Positions 1-9,900 of a stretch of DNA of 64,000 nt are shown piece by piece. How positions within the stretch are numbered: position 1 is the first letter of the stretch; every line of letters begins with the position of its first letter. The position numbers and the translations under genes were made by a program. The notes below the pieces were generated by a model, which made no database searches, was not told the DNA's origin, and worked only from the letters and a program-made list of their open reading frames with translations. Source of the stretch: Tolypocladium sp. Sup5 PDA-1 (Eukaryota > Ascomycota > Sordariomycetes > Hypocreales > Ophiocordycipitaceae); the NCBI GenBank assembly GCA_000750105.3, contig JPHH03000008.1:248001-312000 (forward strand), read 5' to 3'.

Positions 1-1241
1 CCTTCATCAACGACCGCCTGGACCTCGCCCAGATCGAGTCGCTGAGCGACACCCTCGCCGCCGAGACGGAGCAGCAGCGCCGCGCCGCGGTGCGCGGCAA
101 CTCGGGCGCCCTCGGCCGCACGTACGAGGCCTGGCGCCAGCAGCTGCTGCTGGCGCGTGGCGAGATCGAGGCGCTGATTGACTTCTCCGAGGACCAGCAC
201 TTTGACGAGCCGCAGGCCGAGCTGCTGGGCAACGTGACACAGCAGGTCGACGAGATGCTAAGCAGCATCCGGCTGCACGAGCTGGGCAGCCAGAGGAGCG
301 AGCTGCTGAGGAACGGGATCCGCATCGCGCTGCTCGGTCCGCCGAATGCGGGCAAGAGCTCGCTGATGAATCTCGTTGTGGGACGGGAGGCGTCGATTGT
401 GTCGGGGGAGGCGGGCACGACGAGGGACATCATCGAGGCCAGCCTGGACATTCGGGGGTATCTGTGTTCCTTTGCGGACACGGCTGGCTTCCGGTCCAAG
501 GACTCCGAGTCAGCTGTCGACGGCGGTATCAATGGTGGGTTGATTGGAGCTGTCGAGGAGGAGGGCATTCGAAGAGCGAGGCAGAGGGCACAAGAGTCGG
601 ATATTGTGGTCGTGCTTGCGTCTGTCGGGACAGGTCCGAATGGACCATTCATACACTACGATAAAGAGACGCTGGAGCTTGCTGCCGAGGCAGATGCTTG
701 TCTGGTCGTGGTCAACAAGCGGGATGCCGTGGATGAGGCAACATTCACACCGATGTTGGACGCGTTCCGCCAAGCAGTCGCATCAAAGAGCCCGAGGTTG
801 GCCACGGCAGAACTATTGGCAATCTCCTGCAAAGAAGGCCAGACAGCACCACTCAGAAGCACCGATCCCGGCGGCATCCAAGGCGTAATCAACGCTCTGG
901 TCGACTCCTTCTCGAGGATGACGGACATGCCCTCCGACCTCAAGGACCTCCTCGGCGTGACGGAGCGACAGCGCCAGCTGCTCGTCAAGTGCCGGCGGCA
1001 CCTGGAAGACTTTATGCTCGAGGCACAGCCCGAGGAAGAAGGGCTGGATGCGGATACGGTGCTGGCGGCAGAGTATCTGCGGTACGCGGCGGACTGCCTG
1101 GCGCGCATCACGGGTAAGGGGGAGGCAGGCGATGTGGAGGACGTTCTTGGAGTTGTCTTTGAAAAGTAAGTCTGCCAAATCGTCAAACACCCTCTATCAA
1201 CCTTTGCCAACCGGTTTTTTAGATTTTGCGTAGGCAAGTAG
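1..1241 (+). CDS. MSS1: tRNA modification GTPase MSS1 (MnmE/TrmE family), 3' part
   Basis: The frame is open from base 3; the window start removes the N-terminal folate-binding part. The protein works in mitochondria with the Mto1/MnmG partner to modify the wobble uridine of certain tRNAs. Visible are the helical segment with DRLDLAQIESLSD, then the G domain: G1 GPPNAGKSS (about 336-362), G2 AGTTRD, G3 DTAGFR and G4 NKRD, then the C-terminal helical domain. The unspliced frame stops at 1169 after VVFEK. A consensus donor at 1166 (GTAAGT) and an acceptor at 1221-1222 join a 19-nt last exon (1223-1241) that adds FCVGK and a stop, the invariant C-terminal CxGK motif of the family. Intron 1166-1222. 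Identification is firm. Confidence 0.95.
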
Positions 1242-1601
1242 CGGGGGCCCTTGTCTCTCGCCGCCGTGGTCGAGGATTGTACGATACGGAACAGGCGGCG
1301 AGCCGAGACACGGGCATATCGATATCACGCCAGATGTACAGCTTCAATTCGATTGAATCCAATTTTTATTGCAAGACTGCTGCGAGGCAATTGTATGCTT
1401 TCCCTCGGTGAGAGGATACCCTGTTCTACTCTAGTCCCAACTCCATATCATGCAGTGTGCCCCGATTCTATACCCAAACCTCTAATCCCAACAACAAGAC
1501 GCCGTCCTAGGACAACAACAATGTCCCTTCAAAACACATGCTGATGCTGATGTTCTTCGCCGTAAAGATCCGTGACGAAGGTGAAAGAGGGAGGGCGGCT
1601 A
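1242..1601. other. Intergenic, convergent 3' ends of MSS1 and the 47-aa gene
   Basis: About 360 bases between two convergent genes. No coding signal or RNA gene is seen; it should hold both 3' untranslated regions. Confidence 0.6.
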
Positions 1602-1745
1602 TTAGCGGCGCTTGTTTTCGCCGTCGTCGCTGCCGTTGCCGCTGCCGCTGCCACTGCCGCCGCCGCTGACGATGTTGTAGCCCGAGCGGCCGTGGTTGAC
1701 CATCTCAGCGGAGGTGGTGGTGGGAGTAGAGGTGAATGAAGCCAT
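1602..1745 (-). CDS. Small 47-aa Ser/Gly-rich protein of unknown function
   Basis: An ATG at 1745 in good context (AAAACAATGGC) opens a 47-aa frame: a Ser/Thr-rich start (MASFTSTPTTTS), a middle part VNHGRSGYNIVSGG, a Gly-Ser repeat and a charged end DGENKRR. No signal peptide or membrane segment is present. The upstream DNA is the main reason to believe it: a TATATAA box about 150 bases upstream and a CA-rich leader free of introns, as in highly expressed or inducible fungal genes. The HGRSGYN stretch faintly recalls the short Gly-Arg-Gly repeats of DUF3602 proteins, but that is a guess. It is convergent with MSS1. I do not recognise the protein. Confidence 0.55.
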   Translation of the reverse strand: MASFTSTPTTTSAEMVNHGRSGYNIVSGGGSGSGSGNGSDDGENKRR

Positions 1746-2851
1746 TGTTTTTGTCTTGACGCTTGTTTTGTGGTGTTTGAGACTTGGTAGTGCTTGTGAG
1801 TGTGTGTTTTGTGTGGTTGAAGTGAGTGCTTGAGATTGTAGTGCTTGCTTGTTGACTGACTTATACGAAACCTCACTTGGCCATCCTCCACGGTCCTTAT
1901 ATACCCTTCCCGTCCCAGCCTCAACCATCCACGCGCCCTTCCAACTCGCCCCCCAGGCATCCTCACCTCACCGAAAGCCTTCCGAGCCCGTACCCCGTCT
2001 GCGCAGCCCCCAACAACACCGATGACTCCCGTGCCTGGTGCCCCAGGGCCCGCTCGGTACGCTCGGCGGCGGCGGCGCGTCCATCCACGGCCCCCATAGG
2101 GCTGAGCTGACCCGACGACGTCAACGTACCTGTATGCGGCTTATCTCAGACGCGGCAGCAGCAGCGACCGCAAGGCACCGAGTAGAGGAACAATTGCGGC
2201 CCACCAATCAGCGGACCTTCCAGCCTCTTCCAGAAACCACGGGCGTCGGGTGGGTTGTCGGGACTCATCACAGGCTCACAGCCCCCCCCCCCCCTGCTGC
2301 CACATGTCCTCGTGGGCTTTCGCTTTCCTTGGTACTGTGCAGTGCAGTGCAGTGCCAATGCAGACCGGGTGCAGGAGGATCGGACGCGGCGGTGCGTTCG
2401 GCGGTACCCAAAATAGACACCGCGCCGCTGCCGCGCGCCGGTTGGCTGGGCCGGGTCGTCAGCTCAGCCCTAAGAGGCCCTCGTGTCAGCAGTGGTAGAT
2501 GAACGGCGAGCACAGTATTCGAAATTGCGATTTTACTACCAGCGTATGGAGCAGGCACTGCGTAGTCCCCCGTGGCTAGCCAGGCTGTCGGTTTGGAATC
2601 CCTGGAAGGCGATTACGCTGTAGCTCTCGCCGTGGTTCGGGGATTGGAGGCCGTCTTGTCTTGCAACTCCCGTCTCGGTGACACGTTGATGAACGAAGCA
2701 CCTCGGATTCCAGGCTGCCAGCCTGCTGTCGTTGCTCAATGACAAATCATGACTGTCCGGCTGTCAAATTTAGAGTTGTCGTCCCCTGTCCATCCTATTG
2801 GACGTGTCTATATACCTCGTGCCTCTTGAGATGCATCGCTTCGTCACCGGC
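1746..2851. other. Intergenic: promoter of the 47-aa gene and 3' side of glucosidase I
   Basis: About 1.1 kb. It holds the TATA box above, a short C homopolymer near 2282-2294 and four tandem GTGCA-type units near 2338-2355. Open frames here have no recognisable protein content. Confidence 0.5.
1897..1903 (-). promoter_or_regulatory. TATA box of the 47-aa gene
   Basis: Minus-strand TATATAA within GGGTATATAAGGACC, about 150 bases before the ATG at 1745. It is followed by a C/A-rich leader (about 1746-1860) rich in CACAA and CTCAC, a layout common at strong fungal promoters. Confidence 0.6.
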
Positions 2852-5422
2852 TCACAGCTCGTCTCTGGCGTGCTTCCCCTCTAGGTCGTCCATCGCCATA
2901 ATCTTAACCACCAGGCTCGTCCAGCCAGTAAAGTGCTGCGTTCGCTGACCGGCGCCAGTCTCCGGGTTGTACTGCTCCCACGCGAAGGCCGTCTCCTTCC
3001 AGCTCTTGTACACAGTGTCCACCAGGTTCTTGCGCAGTCTCGTGTACATGTCCCGGGCCTGGCCCCGGAACGGTCCGCCTTGTGTGGCGATGCTCTGTGG
3101 AGGAAGTGTTAGTCGACCGGCAAACGGAAAGGGGGCGATTTGGGGTCCGTATAGACTTACATGAAGTTGGGTCACCGCCATGTAGTTCATCGGCATCCAG
3201 ATGGGGCTTCGCCAGTAGTTCTCGTTCGTCCCGTAAAACTCGTCCTGTTGGCTCAGGCTGCGGATGCCATGGGCGCTCCAGAGTTGGTTCTCATCACCGA
3301 TCAGGTCCAGAATCTTGCCCAGCTTCGGGTCATCCGGCTTGATCAGGCCTACCAGGAACGGGAACAGCGAGACGTAACCCTTGTGACAAACAAGCTTGTG
3401 CTCCTCGTATTCATCAATCGTTGCATCACAGTAGCAGCCTTCCTTCTCGGACCAATGCAGGTCGTTTAGGTTGTGCTCGATGGCATCAAAGCTCTTCCGA
3501 AGCTCCGCCACGTCCTCGGCCATGCCGAGGGCGTCCGCGATATTCATCAGAGACTTGGTCATCAGCCCAACCCACGACATGAGGTCAACGTGCAGCTCGC
3601 CCGGATTCGGTGGCTGGGGACGAGGGTAATCATCCAAGCCGCTCGTGAGACAATGCGTTTCTGTGCGGCCTCGCCAGCGGTAGGCTTCCTTTGTCGAATA
3701 TGCCTCACGGTCGTACGACTTGATGTCACCGCGCTGCGTCTTGCGGAACCAGTCATACTGTCGTCGAAGCAGAGGATACAGCTTGCGCAGATAGCCCTCT
3801 CCCAGCTCCAAGTTGTCGAGATGGGTCGTGTACAGCGCGTCGCCCCCCTGAGACAGCTTCTCCTTTTCAGCTGGCTGGCTGCCATTGGACTTGCGCAGCC
3901 GCTCCACGAAGCCCTCGATGACGAGGAACAGGGTCGGCGGGTTTGCATAGTGCGGGTACTGGACTTGGAACTCTTCTGGCACTTTGCTCCGGGCCTCTGC
4001 TCCGAGAATCTGCTCTCGCGGGATCCAGCCGTCGTCATCCATGGTGTTGTACCAGCTCTTGATAATCTCCAGCGTGAGATCCATGTCCCAATCCGCAATC
4101 GGCACGAGGTGGTATCCTTCGTCCCACAGGAATCCGCGAGGGAAGAATGGCCGCGAGGGGATGCTGGTGAAGAGTTCATACGGCCCTTCCATCTTTTGCT
4201 GTCCGCGTGCCCTGGCCTCTGCAGCCTCGACCCAAAAGTTGTCATTCTCCTCGTCGTATTCAGACGCATACGAGCGGTCAATGAGCTGCTCGCCATGGAA
4301 GTAGCCCACCCCTCCTAGCAAGTTGGAAAACATGCTCTTGCCAAACGCCTTGTATTTTTCCGCCTTGAAAGGCGCCTTGAAGTCAAAGACACTCGAGAAG
4401 CGCTCTCCGAAGGCCTCGGAAGTCCTCCTGACTTCGCGACTAAGGTCCTCAGGTGTCAAAGCCTTGCCTGCAGATGCCGATGAGAAGATTACGTCAAACT
4501 CAAAGGACCCTTCAAAGGTCTTTTGCACAATGTGGGCGTTCCCACTGCCGGGATTGTGGTCGATTCGGTAGACTTGCCATGGAGGCGGCGGGTCGTCCAC
4601 CCCAAAGCTTTCCTGCACGTACGCAGCGGCCTTTTGAAGCTGCTGGAAGACAACTGGCTTCGCCTGCCACAGCAGGTTCTCCGTAAACTCCTGGCTGCTG
4701 ACCAACGTGGTGTCTCCGTGTCGCGTCTCGGATAGCTTGTGGTCGGTCGTCGGATGCTTGCCCTCGCCCTTGGTGACAACGATGTTATAGTCGCCAAGAG
4801 CCTTCGAGTTTCCCTTCAACGTCACGTCGCTGTCGAAGCCAAACTCTGTACCAGTCCCGTCCACCGCAAGCTCGCCGTCGCCATCTTGGGCAATGTAGTA
4901 GTACACCGTGGTCTTGAAATCTTCCGGCGCGTCGTCTCGGAGCTGGCCCTTGATTCTGACAGCCCAGCTGCCTCCGTGGTTGCCACCTGGCACCTTGACA
5001 AACGAGGTCGTGAGGTCGATCTTGTTGCCTTCGTCATGAATCGTCTGGGTCCCGCCATTTCGTGCATCGTACTCGTCCCAGCCATAGCCGCGCATATCCT
5101 CTCCTTGCTCGCAAGTGTATCGGAATCCTAGAGCGAGTGGAATCAGCGCCAGGGGCATCAACCAAGCCAGCACGAGGCCAGACAAACACTTACCATCCTT
5201 GACATCTTCATAAGTCTCGATCCTTCCCCACATAAGACCCGTCCACAACCCTTGAGGCGTCCTCGGCCGAACGCCAAAGTACAAGTTCGGCTTGTAGGGA
5301 CCCCATAGCAGGCTCTGGTTGTTGAGACGGCCGATTTCGCTCGTCAAGATGGACTCATCCCCCACGGCCGAAACGCCGAGTGCCAGCGCCGCGGCGGCGG
5401 CCAATTGGGCGAGTCTGGCCAT
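2852..5422 (-). CDS. CWH41: Mannosyl-oligosaccharide glucosidase (processing glucosidase I, GH63)
   Basis: Removes the outermost glucose from the Glc3Man9GlcNAc2 N-glycan in the ER lumen. The spliced product is 812 aa. The start at 5422 gives MARLAQ followed by an Ala/Leu-rich signal peptide; a longer frame upstream begins at a non-ATG codon. The GH63 catalytic region is clear: FLWDEGYH (Asp acid), GWIPREQILG, and TNENYWRSPIW (Glu base). Two introns of exactly 66 nt (5128-5193 and 3095-3160) lack stops, so the unspliced frame reads through both. Splicing restores EDVKDGFRYTCEQG and AVTQLHSIATQGG. The C terminus is HARDEL, an ER-retrieval-like tail; the yeast enzyme is a type II membrane protein, so a soluble lumenal form is possible. 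Divergent from SNRNP27. Confidence 0.95.
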   Translation of the reverse strand: MARLAQLAAAAALALGVSAVGDESILTSEIGRLNNQSLLWGPYKPNLYFGVRPRTPQGLWTGLMWGRIETYEDVKDGKCLSGLVLAWLMPLALIPLALGFRYTCEQGEDMRGYGWDEYDARNGGTQTIHDEGNKIDLTTSFVKVPGGNHGGSWAVRIKGQLRDDAPEDFKTTVYYYIAQDGDGELAVDGTGTEFGFDSDVTLKGNSKALGDYNIVVTKGEGKHPTTDHKLSETRHGDTTLVSSQEFTENLLWQAKPVVFQQLQKAAAYVQESFGVDDPPPPWQVYRIDHNPGSGNAHIVQKTFEGSFEFDVIFSSASAGKALTPEDLSREVRRTSEAFGERFSSVFDFKAPFKAEKYKAFGKSMFSNLLGGVGYFHGEQLIDRSYASEYDEENDNFWVEAAEARARGQQKMEGPYELFTSIPSRPFFPRGFLWDEGYHLVPIADWDMDLTLEIIKSWYNTMDDDGWIPREQILGAEARSKVPEEFQVQYPHYANPPTLFLVIEGFVERLRKSNGSQPAEKEKLSQGGDALYTTHLDNLELGEGYLRKLYPLLRRQYDWFRKTQRGDIKSYDREAYSTKEAYRWRGRTETHCLTSGLDDYPRPQPPNPGELHVDLMSWVGLMTKSLMNIADALGMAEDVAELRKSFDAIEHNLNDLHWSEKEGCYCDATIDEYEEHKLVCHKGYVSLFPFLVGLIKPDDPKLGKILDLIGDENQLWSAHGIRSLSQQDEFYGTNENYWRSPIWMPMNYMAVTQLHVSLYGPQIAPFPFAGRLTLPPQSIATQGGPFRGQARDMYTRLRKNLVDTVYKSWKETAFAWEQYNPETGAGQRTQHFTGWTSLVVKIMAMDDLEGKHARDEL

Positions 5423-5794
5423 TGCAGTGCTCTTTATGCTGTCATCAGGACGCAAAGTTGCAAAAAGCGAGCAAACGGTGGAGGGTGAAGGGCCGTCGTT
5501 CGTGAGAGATGTTCAGGAGTCTGGCCACGTTTGGTGGTGCGGGACGGCAAGGCTGACGTCGTGCCGCAGGGGCAGGAGCTTGGGGCGTGCAACGGCCCGC
5601 CAATTATAGCGCTCCACCAGCCACTGCCACACCCCTGCGCAGCCACATCTGCCCCGGGGCCATCAACTGCCATGGACGCCTCACGGAATCCCACCTTCAG
5701 CCTGACCATCGAAACATTTCTCCCCCAAGCACCCACCTCTATCCATCGCACGTCATACCTACACAGCATCATAACCACCGAACCACCGCCCACC
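5423..5794. promoter_or_regulatory. Bidirectional promoter region, glucosidase I / SNRNP27
   Basis: A 372-base gap between divergent start codons. The SNRNP27 side is pyrimidine- and CA-rich. No clear TATA box is visible. Confidence 0.5.
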
Positions 5795-6523
5795 ATGAGC
5801 GACTCGCGCCGCAGCCGCCGGCCAGACAGCAACCAGATGTGGGACGACGCCGACCGCCGCGACCGCGACAGACAGCCCCCGCGGGACAGCCACCGCGGGC
5901 GAGACCGCGAGCCCAGAGACCGCAGAGGCTACCGCTCCCGATCGCGAGAACGGCGGGGCGGCGGCGATAGGTCTCCCGACAGGCGCTACAGAGACCGCGA
6001 CGCGGACCGCAGCCGAGGCGGCAGGGGGCGCGGCGGGGGCAGAGATAGGGACAGGGGAGGACGAGACAACCGCGGGCGATACGACGACCGAGACCGCCGC
6101 GACAGACGACGAGACGACGACGCCGACCACCATCGCGAGCGCCGCCGCTCCGCCTCCCCCAAGAGCACCAGCCCCCCACCCGCATCAACTCTCCCCACAC
6201 GCGCCCGCCCCCAAGACTCGACCACCGAGGCACCACCAACAAGACCAACCACCACAGCCGCCAACGACCAGCCGGCCCACGGCGCCGACCCGACGCCCAT
6301 GGACCAGGACACCAACAACCCCCCCGAAGAAGAAGACGGCGAAGTCGACCCCGACGAGGCCGCCATGCAGGCCATGATGGGCTTCGGCGGCTTCGGCTCC
6401 ACAAAGGGCAAGAAGATTGCCGGCAACGACGTCGGCGGCGTGCGCAAGGAGAAGAAGACCGAGTACCGCCAGTATATGAACCGGCAGGGAGGGTTCAACC
6501 GGCCGCTGAGTCCGTCGAGGTAA
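5795..6523 (+). CDS. SNRNP27: U4/U6.U5 tri-snRNP-associated protein (SNRNP27 family)
   Basis: A 242-aa intronless splicing factor. The C-terminal 50 residues are the SNRNP27 domain: MMGFGGFGSTKGK, GNDVGGVRKEKKTEYRQYMN and RQGGFNRPLSPSR. The N-terminal half is an RD/RS-rich low-complexity region, as in spliceosomal SR-like proteins; it makes this protein longer than the roughly 155-aa human one. An acidic linker (PPEEEDGEVDPDEAAMQ) joins the halves. The start at 5795 has a strong context (CACCATGAG) and gives MSDSRRSRRP. An upstream in-frame ATG near 5672 exists but would add sequence that looks like leader. Family assignment is firm. Confidence 0.93.
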   Translation: MSDSRRSRRPDSNQMWDDADRRDRDRQPPRDSHRGRDREPRDRRGYRSRSRERRGGGDRSPDRRYRDRDADRSRGGRGRGGGRDRDRGGRDNRGRYDDRDRRDRRRDDDADHHRERRRSASPKSTSPPPASTLPTRARPQDSTTEAPPTRPTTTAANDQPAHGADPTPMDQDTNNPPEEEDGEVDPDEAAMQAMMGFGGFGSTKGKKIAGNDVGGVRKEKKTEYRQYMNRQGGFNRPLSPSR

Positions 6524-6919
6524 AGCATGGGGTGGCGATGGCAGTGTGGTAAGGGTAGGCAGGCAGGCATCAGGCGTTTGGGGCAGCAATGCGATTACCA
6601 GGCAAATACACTGTACATTGTACTGTACATGACATGATATCCCAGGGAGCCAGGAATAGACACCACAAGTGCTCACAAGTCATGCATCATCGAAGCCCAA
6701 CTTCAAACAAGGTCCAGTAGAATTGAAGCCGTGGTAAAATACAAGGTATATAACCCTCTCGCAGCCGCAAGCAATTCACACACCCCCGCGAGTCGCTCTC
6801 CTATATCCCCGAAACAGATTCCTCGCGGCCCGCTTATGCTGTGTAGTTTATAAACATTACGTACTGCAGACGGTATATGCTGACGCTCGCTGCCCAATGC
6901 CATCGAGTTCAAGGTGAGC
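6524..6919. other. Intergenic, convergent 3' ends of SNRNP27 and the formin
   Basis: About 400 bases between convergent genes, with AT-richer stretches such as a repeated TGTACATTGTACTGTACATG near 6610-6630. No gene seen. Confidence 0.5.
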
Positions 6920-9900
6920 TTATTCCCCCGGCCCCTTCTCCGCGTGCTGCTCGACATGCTTGGGTTCCGGCTCCTTGGTCTCCTGGTACTCCATCTCTTC
7001 GTCGTCGTGCTTCTCTTCCTCTGCGAAGCCGGCGTCTGTGCTTGGTGTCGGCAGGTCGTCCCCAGCCAGTCCGCCCTCCTTATTATCATCCAGCTGGCTG
7101 GCGGTTGCCTTCTCCCGTCGTCTCCTTCGTAGACGCCGCTCCTCCTCTGCCGTTTGCCTCCTCGCCTTTCGTATGCTCTCCCTCTTGTCTGGATCGTCCC
7201 CGTCGGCGCCTTCACCCCCTCGCATGCCTTGCAAAAGGGCGGCGGCTCTGTCTGCGACGTCGTTTTCGCCCTCTTTCGAAGAAGCGAGGCCGGGGCTAAG
7301 CAAGTTTCCTTCTTCATCGATAGTCTCCTCGGTCTGCAAGGTAGCTTCGATCTCGGGGATTTCATTGAGATCGGGAACCTTCTGCCCGGACGCCACACGA
7401 ACTTGGTGCCGGTCCTTGAGGCGTGCGCGACGGCGCCGGTCTCTCTGATCCCGGGCCTGGGGCGCTGCCGCCCTGAGCTTCTCGAGGAGAGAGTCCATGG
7501 CGCCAGTACTTGAATGAGAGGCGGTTGTGCCTTCTGCCAAGGCAGACGAAGCCTTTTGCTGTGCGTGCTTTCTCTTCATGGAAGCTTCGTTGCGCCTCCT
7601 GGTCTCCTCCAACTGTATATTCTTCTCCCGGGACTTCTTCCATTCGGACAAGAAGGTCGCCAACTTGGTAAAGAAGTCTCTCCTGGCATTCTCATCCGTT
7701 GGGTCTTCGCCGTAAAACACCATGATGTCCTGGTAAGTCTTCGTCATCTCATCCAGATACAGCTCCATCTGCTCCGCCTTTCGTCGCGCGTCCTTCATGC
7801 ACCTTTGCACAATCTGGCTAACGCGGTCCTGGGGGTGGAACTTCTTCGGGTCGCTCAGGTTGCCAGAGTCCAGGGACATCTGCACGTTCCGGACGTTGTC
7901 CACGTATTTCTTCGCATCGGCGCTGAGCTGCTCGACGTTGACCTTTTGAACAGCCAGCACCCCGCCAATGTCGCTGGCAAACCCCTCCCACTCGGGATAC
8001 TGGTTTCGCACGATGCGCTCGACCAGGTCGGCCAAAGTCGACTCGTTCTTGTCATCCTTGACCATGCCCAGTCTGGCAAGGGAGCTGAGCTTGAAACCGC
8101 GAGCCTGCTTGTTGGCATCGTTCATGTAATTGCCAATGTCCAGAATGAGGCCGAGAACATTCATCAGTGACACGGAGTCTCTCAGACTCTCAGACACGTT
8201 GACAACTTGGCGAATCCTCTCGCTCAGCTCATCGTAGTCGACTTCGAAGCTTCGCGTCAGCGCCAAAGCCCTCATCCTACTCTTCCAGTAATGGTGAAGC
8301 TCAAATGCAGTGTACAAGTAAATCTGGTCCTGTCGCGTCAGCTCCGACGGGTCCTGTTCCCTGGTCTGGTTGGTGGCTTCCGGCCCAGTCAGGTCCCTGC
8401 TGTAAGGCGCCATCTGTTTCGCGGTGTTGTCGGAAATGTTGCACAAATCGTCTTTCTGTAAGAAATCCATGACCACTTGATTGTCCAGCACGTCCGTGTC
8501 GCAGTGAATAATCATTTGCACAACCTTGTCAACAGAGTGTTGGGAGAACTTGGCAAGAGCAATTTCTATGGCTAGTTAGCATCATCAAACTTGTGTCGTG
8601 GAGGGGTGTGAACGTACCATATGCTTTCCTGACGTCAGAAGATATAATTTGCTTCTTGTCGCTCTTCTTAGAGCTCCCAGTGCCAAGTTGCTTAATCTCC
8701 TTAGCCAGAAACAGCTTTTCAACTTCGTCCAGAATTCCTTTGCGGTTGAGTTCATTGTACTTTTCTTCCCTCTCCTCGGCCGTCGGGGCGTGTGCCGCCC
8801 AGTGACTGGTCTCAGGGGTATCGACCTTATCCCAATGCAGAGCCTTGAGCTTCTTCTTGGGCCGAACAACGGGCAATCCGATGCCAGAAGAGCCAGAGAA
8901 TGCGGCCTTTTGCGGCAAGAAGTTGCCAGACATGAGACCAGGCATGGGCGGTGGCGGAGGGGGTGGCATCGCGCCTGGCGTGCCCGGCGGCATCGGAGGC
9001 GGCGGCGGCGGTGGGGGGGGGCCGGACAGCATGCCTGGCATCGGAGGCGGAGGCGGAGGAGGTGGCGGAGGAGGAGCACCAAGAACTTGACCGGGCATGG
9101 GAGGAGGAGGTGGTGGTGGTGGTGGCGGCGGCGGCGGCGGCGGAGGTGGCGGAGCGCCGGTTGGATCAGTGACTTGGATCTTGGGAGTATCGCCATCCGC
9201 GGGTGTAAGGGGCGTGGAAGACTCCATGCTTGGATGTGATGGTCCAGTTGTAACGCCATCGCCTTCCTCCGAGTCGCTGCCCTCGTATCTCTTGACCTTG
9301 GAGCCGATCTCGTCGAGCAATCCGGCTTGCTGCCTAGGGTCCATTATCGGCCGCTTCATCTGTACAATCCTCGGTCGCTCGTAGATGACGCCGTCGTCGC
9401 CCTCGGTCTCCTCGCCTTCTTCAATGGCATCGTCGTCGGTGCCTTCCCTCTGCGAGTTGACTGGCTTTCGTGTGACCTTGGTCTGGCGGTTTATGCTGCC
9501 GAGCACACTGTTGGTAAAATCCCGAGGTGGCGTGCCGCCGCCTGGGGGCGTCCCCGGCTCTTCGCCCTCCATTTCTTCCCGCAGAGCGCGGAGTCGATCC
9601 GAGGGTCCCGTCCCGTCTCCCCATACTCTGCCTTCCAGCTTGAACTGAGTCTTTTGCCGCTCGAGCTGCTTCTGAAGGCGCTCCATAAGGCGATCTCGGT
9701 CCAGGATGCCTTGCATTTGGGCCGCAGTGGCAGTGTTGTCGATCTTCTTGTTGCCTTTGACAGCGTTGGATGCTGCGATATCCTGGGCATCTCGGAGCAT
9801 GAGGTACAGCTCTCTCGTTTCCAGCTCGTTCCTTTGTGCCTCCTTGGATCTGAGTGTTTGAATGCCGTCCAATTCGGCCTTGAGTCCGTCTGCTTGTCGC

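Noticed and set aside
2281..2360. C homopolymer and GTGCA repeats as a mobile-element footprint
   Set aside because: No terminal repeats, target-site duplication or transposase remnant nearby; simple sequence is enough to explain them.
3473..4318. 281-codon plus-strand frame opposite glucosidase I
   Set aside because: Antisense to the GH63 catalytic region; no independent evidence of coding.
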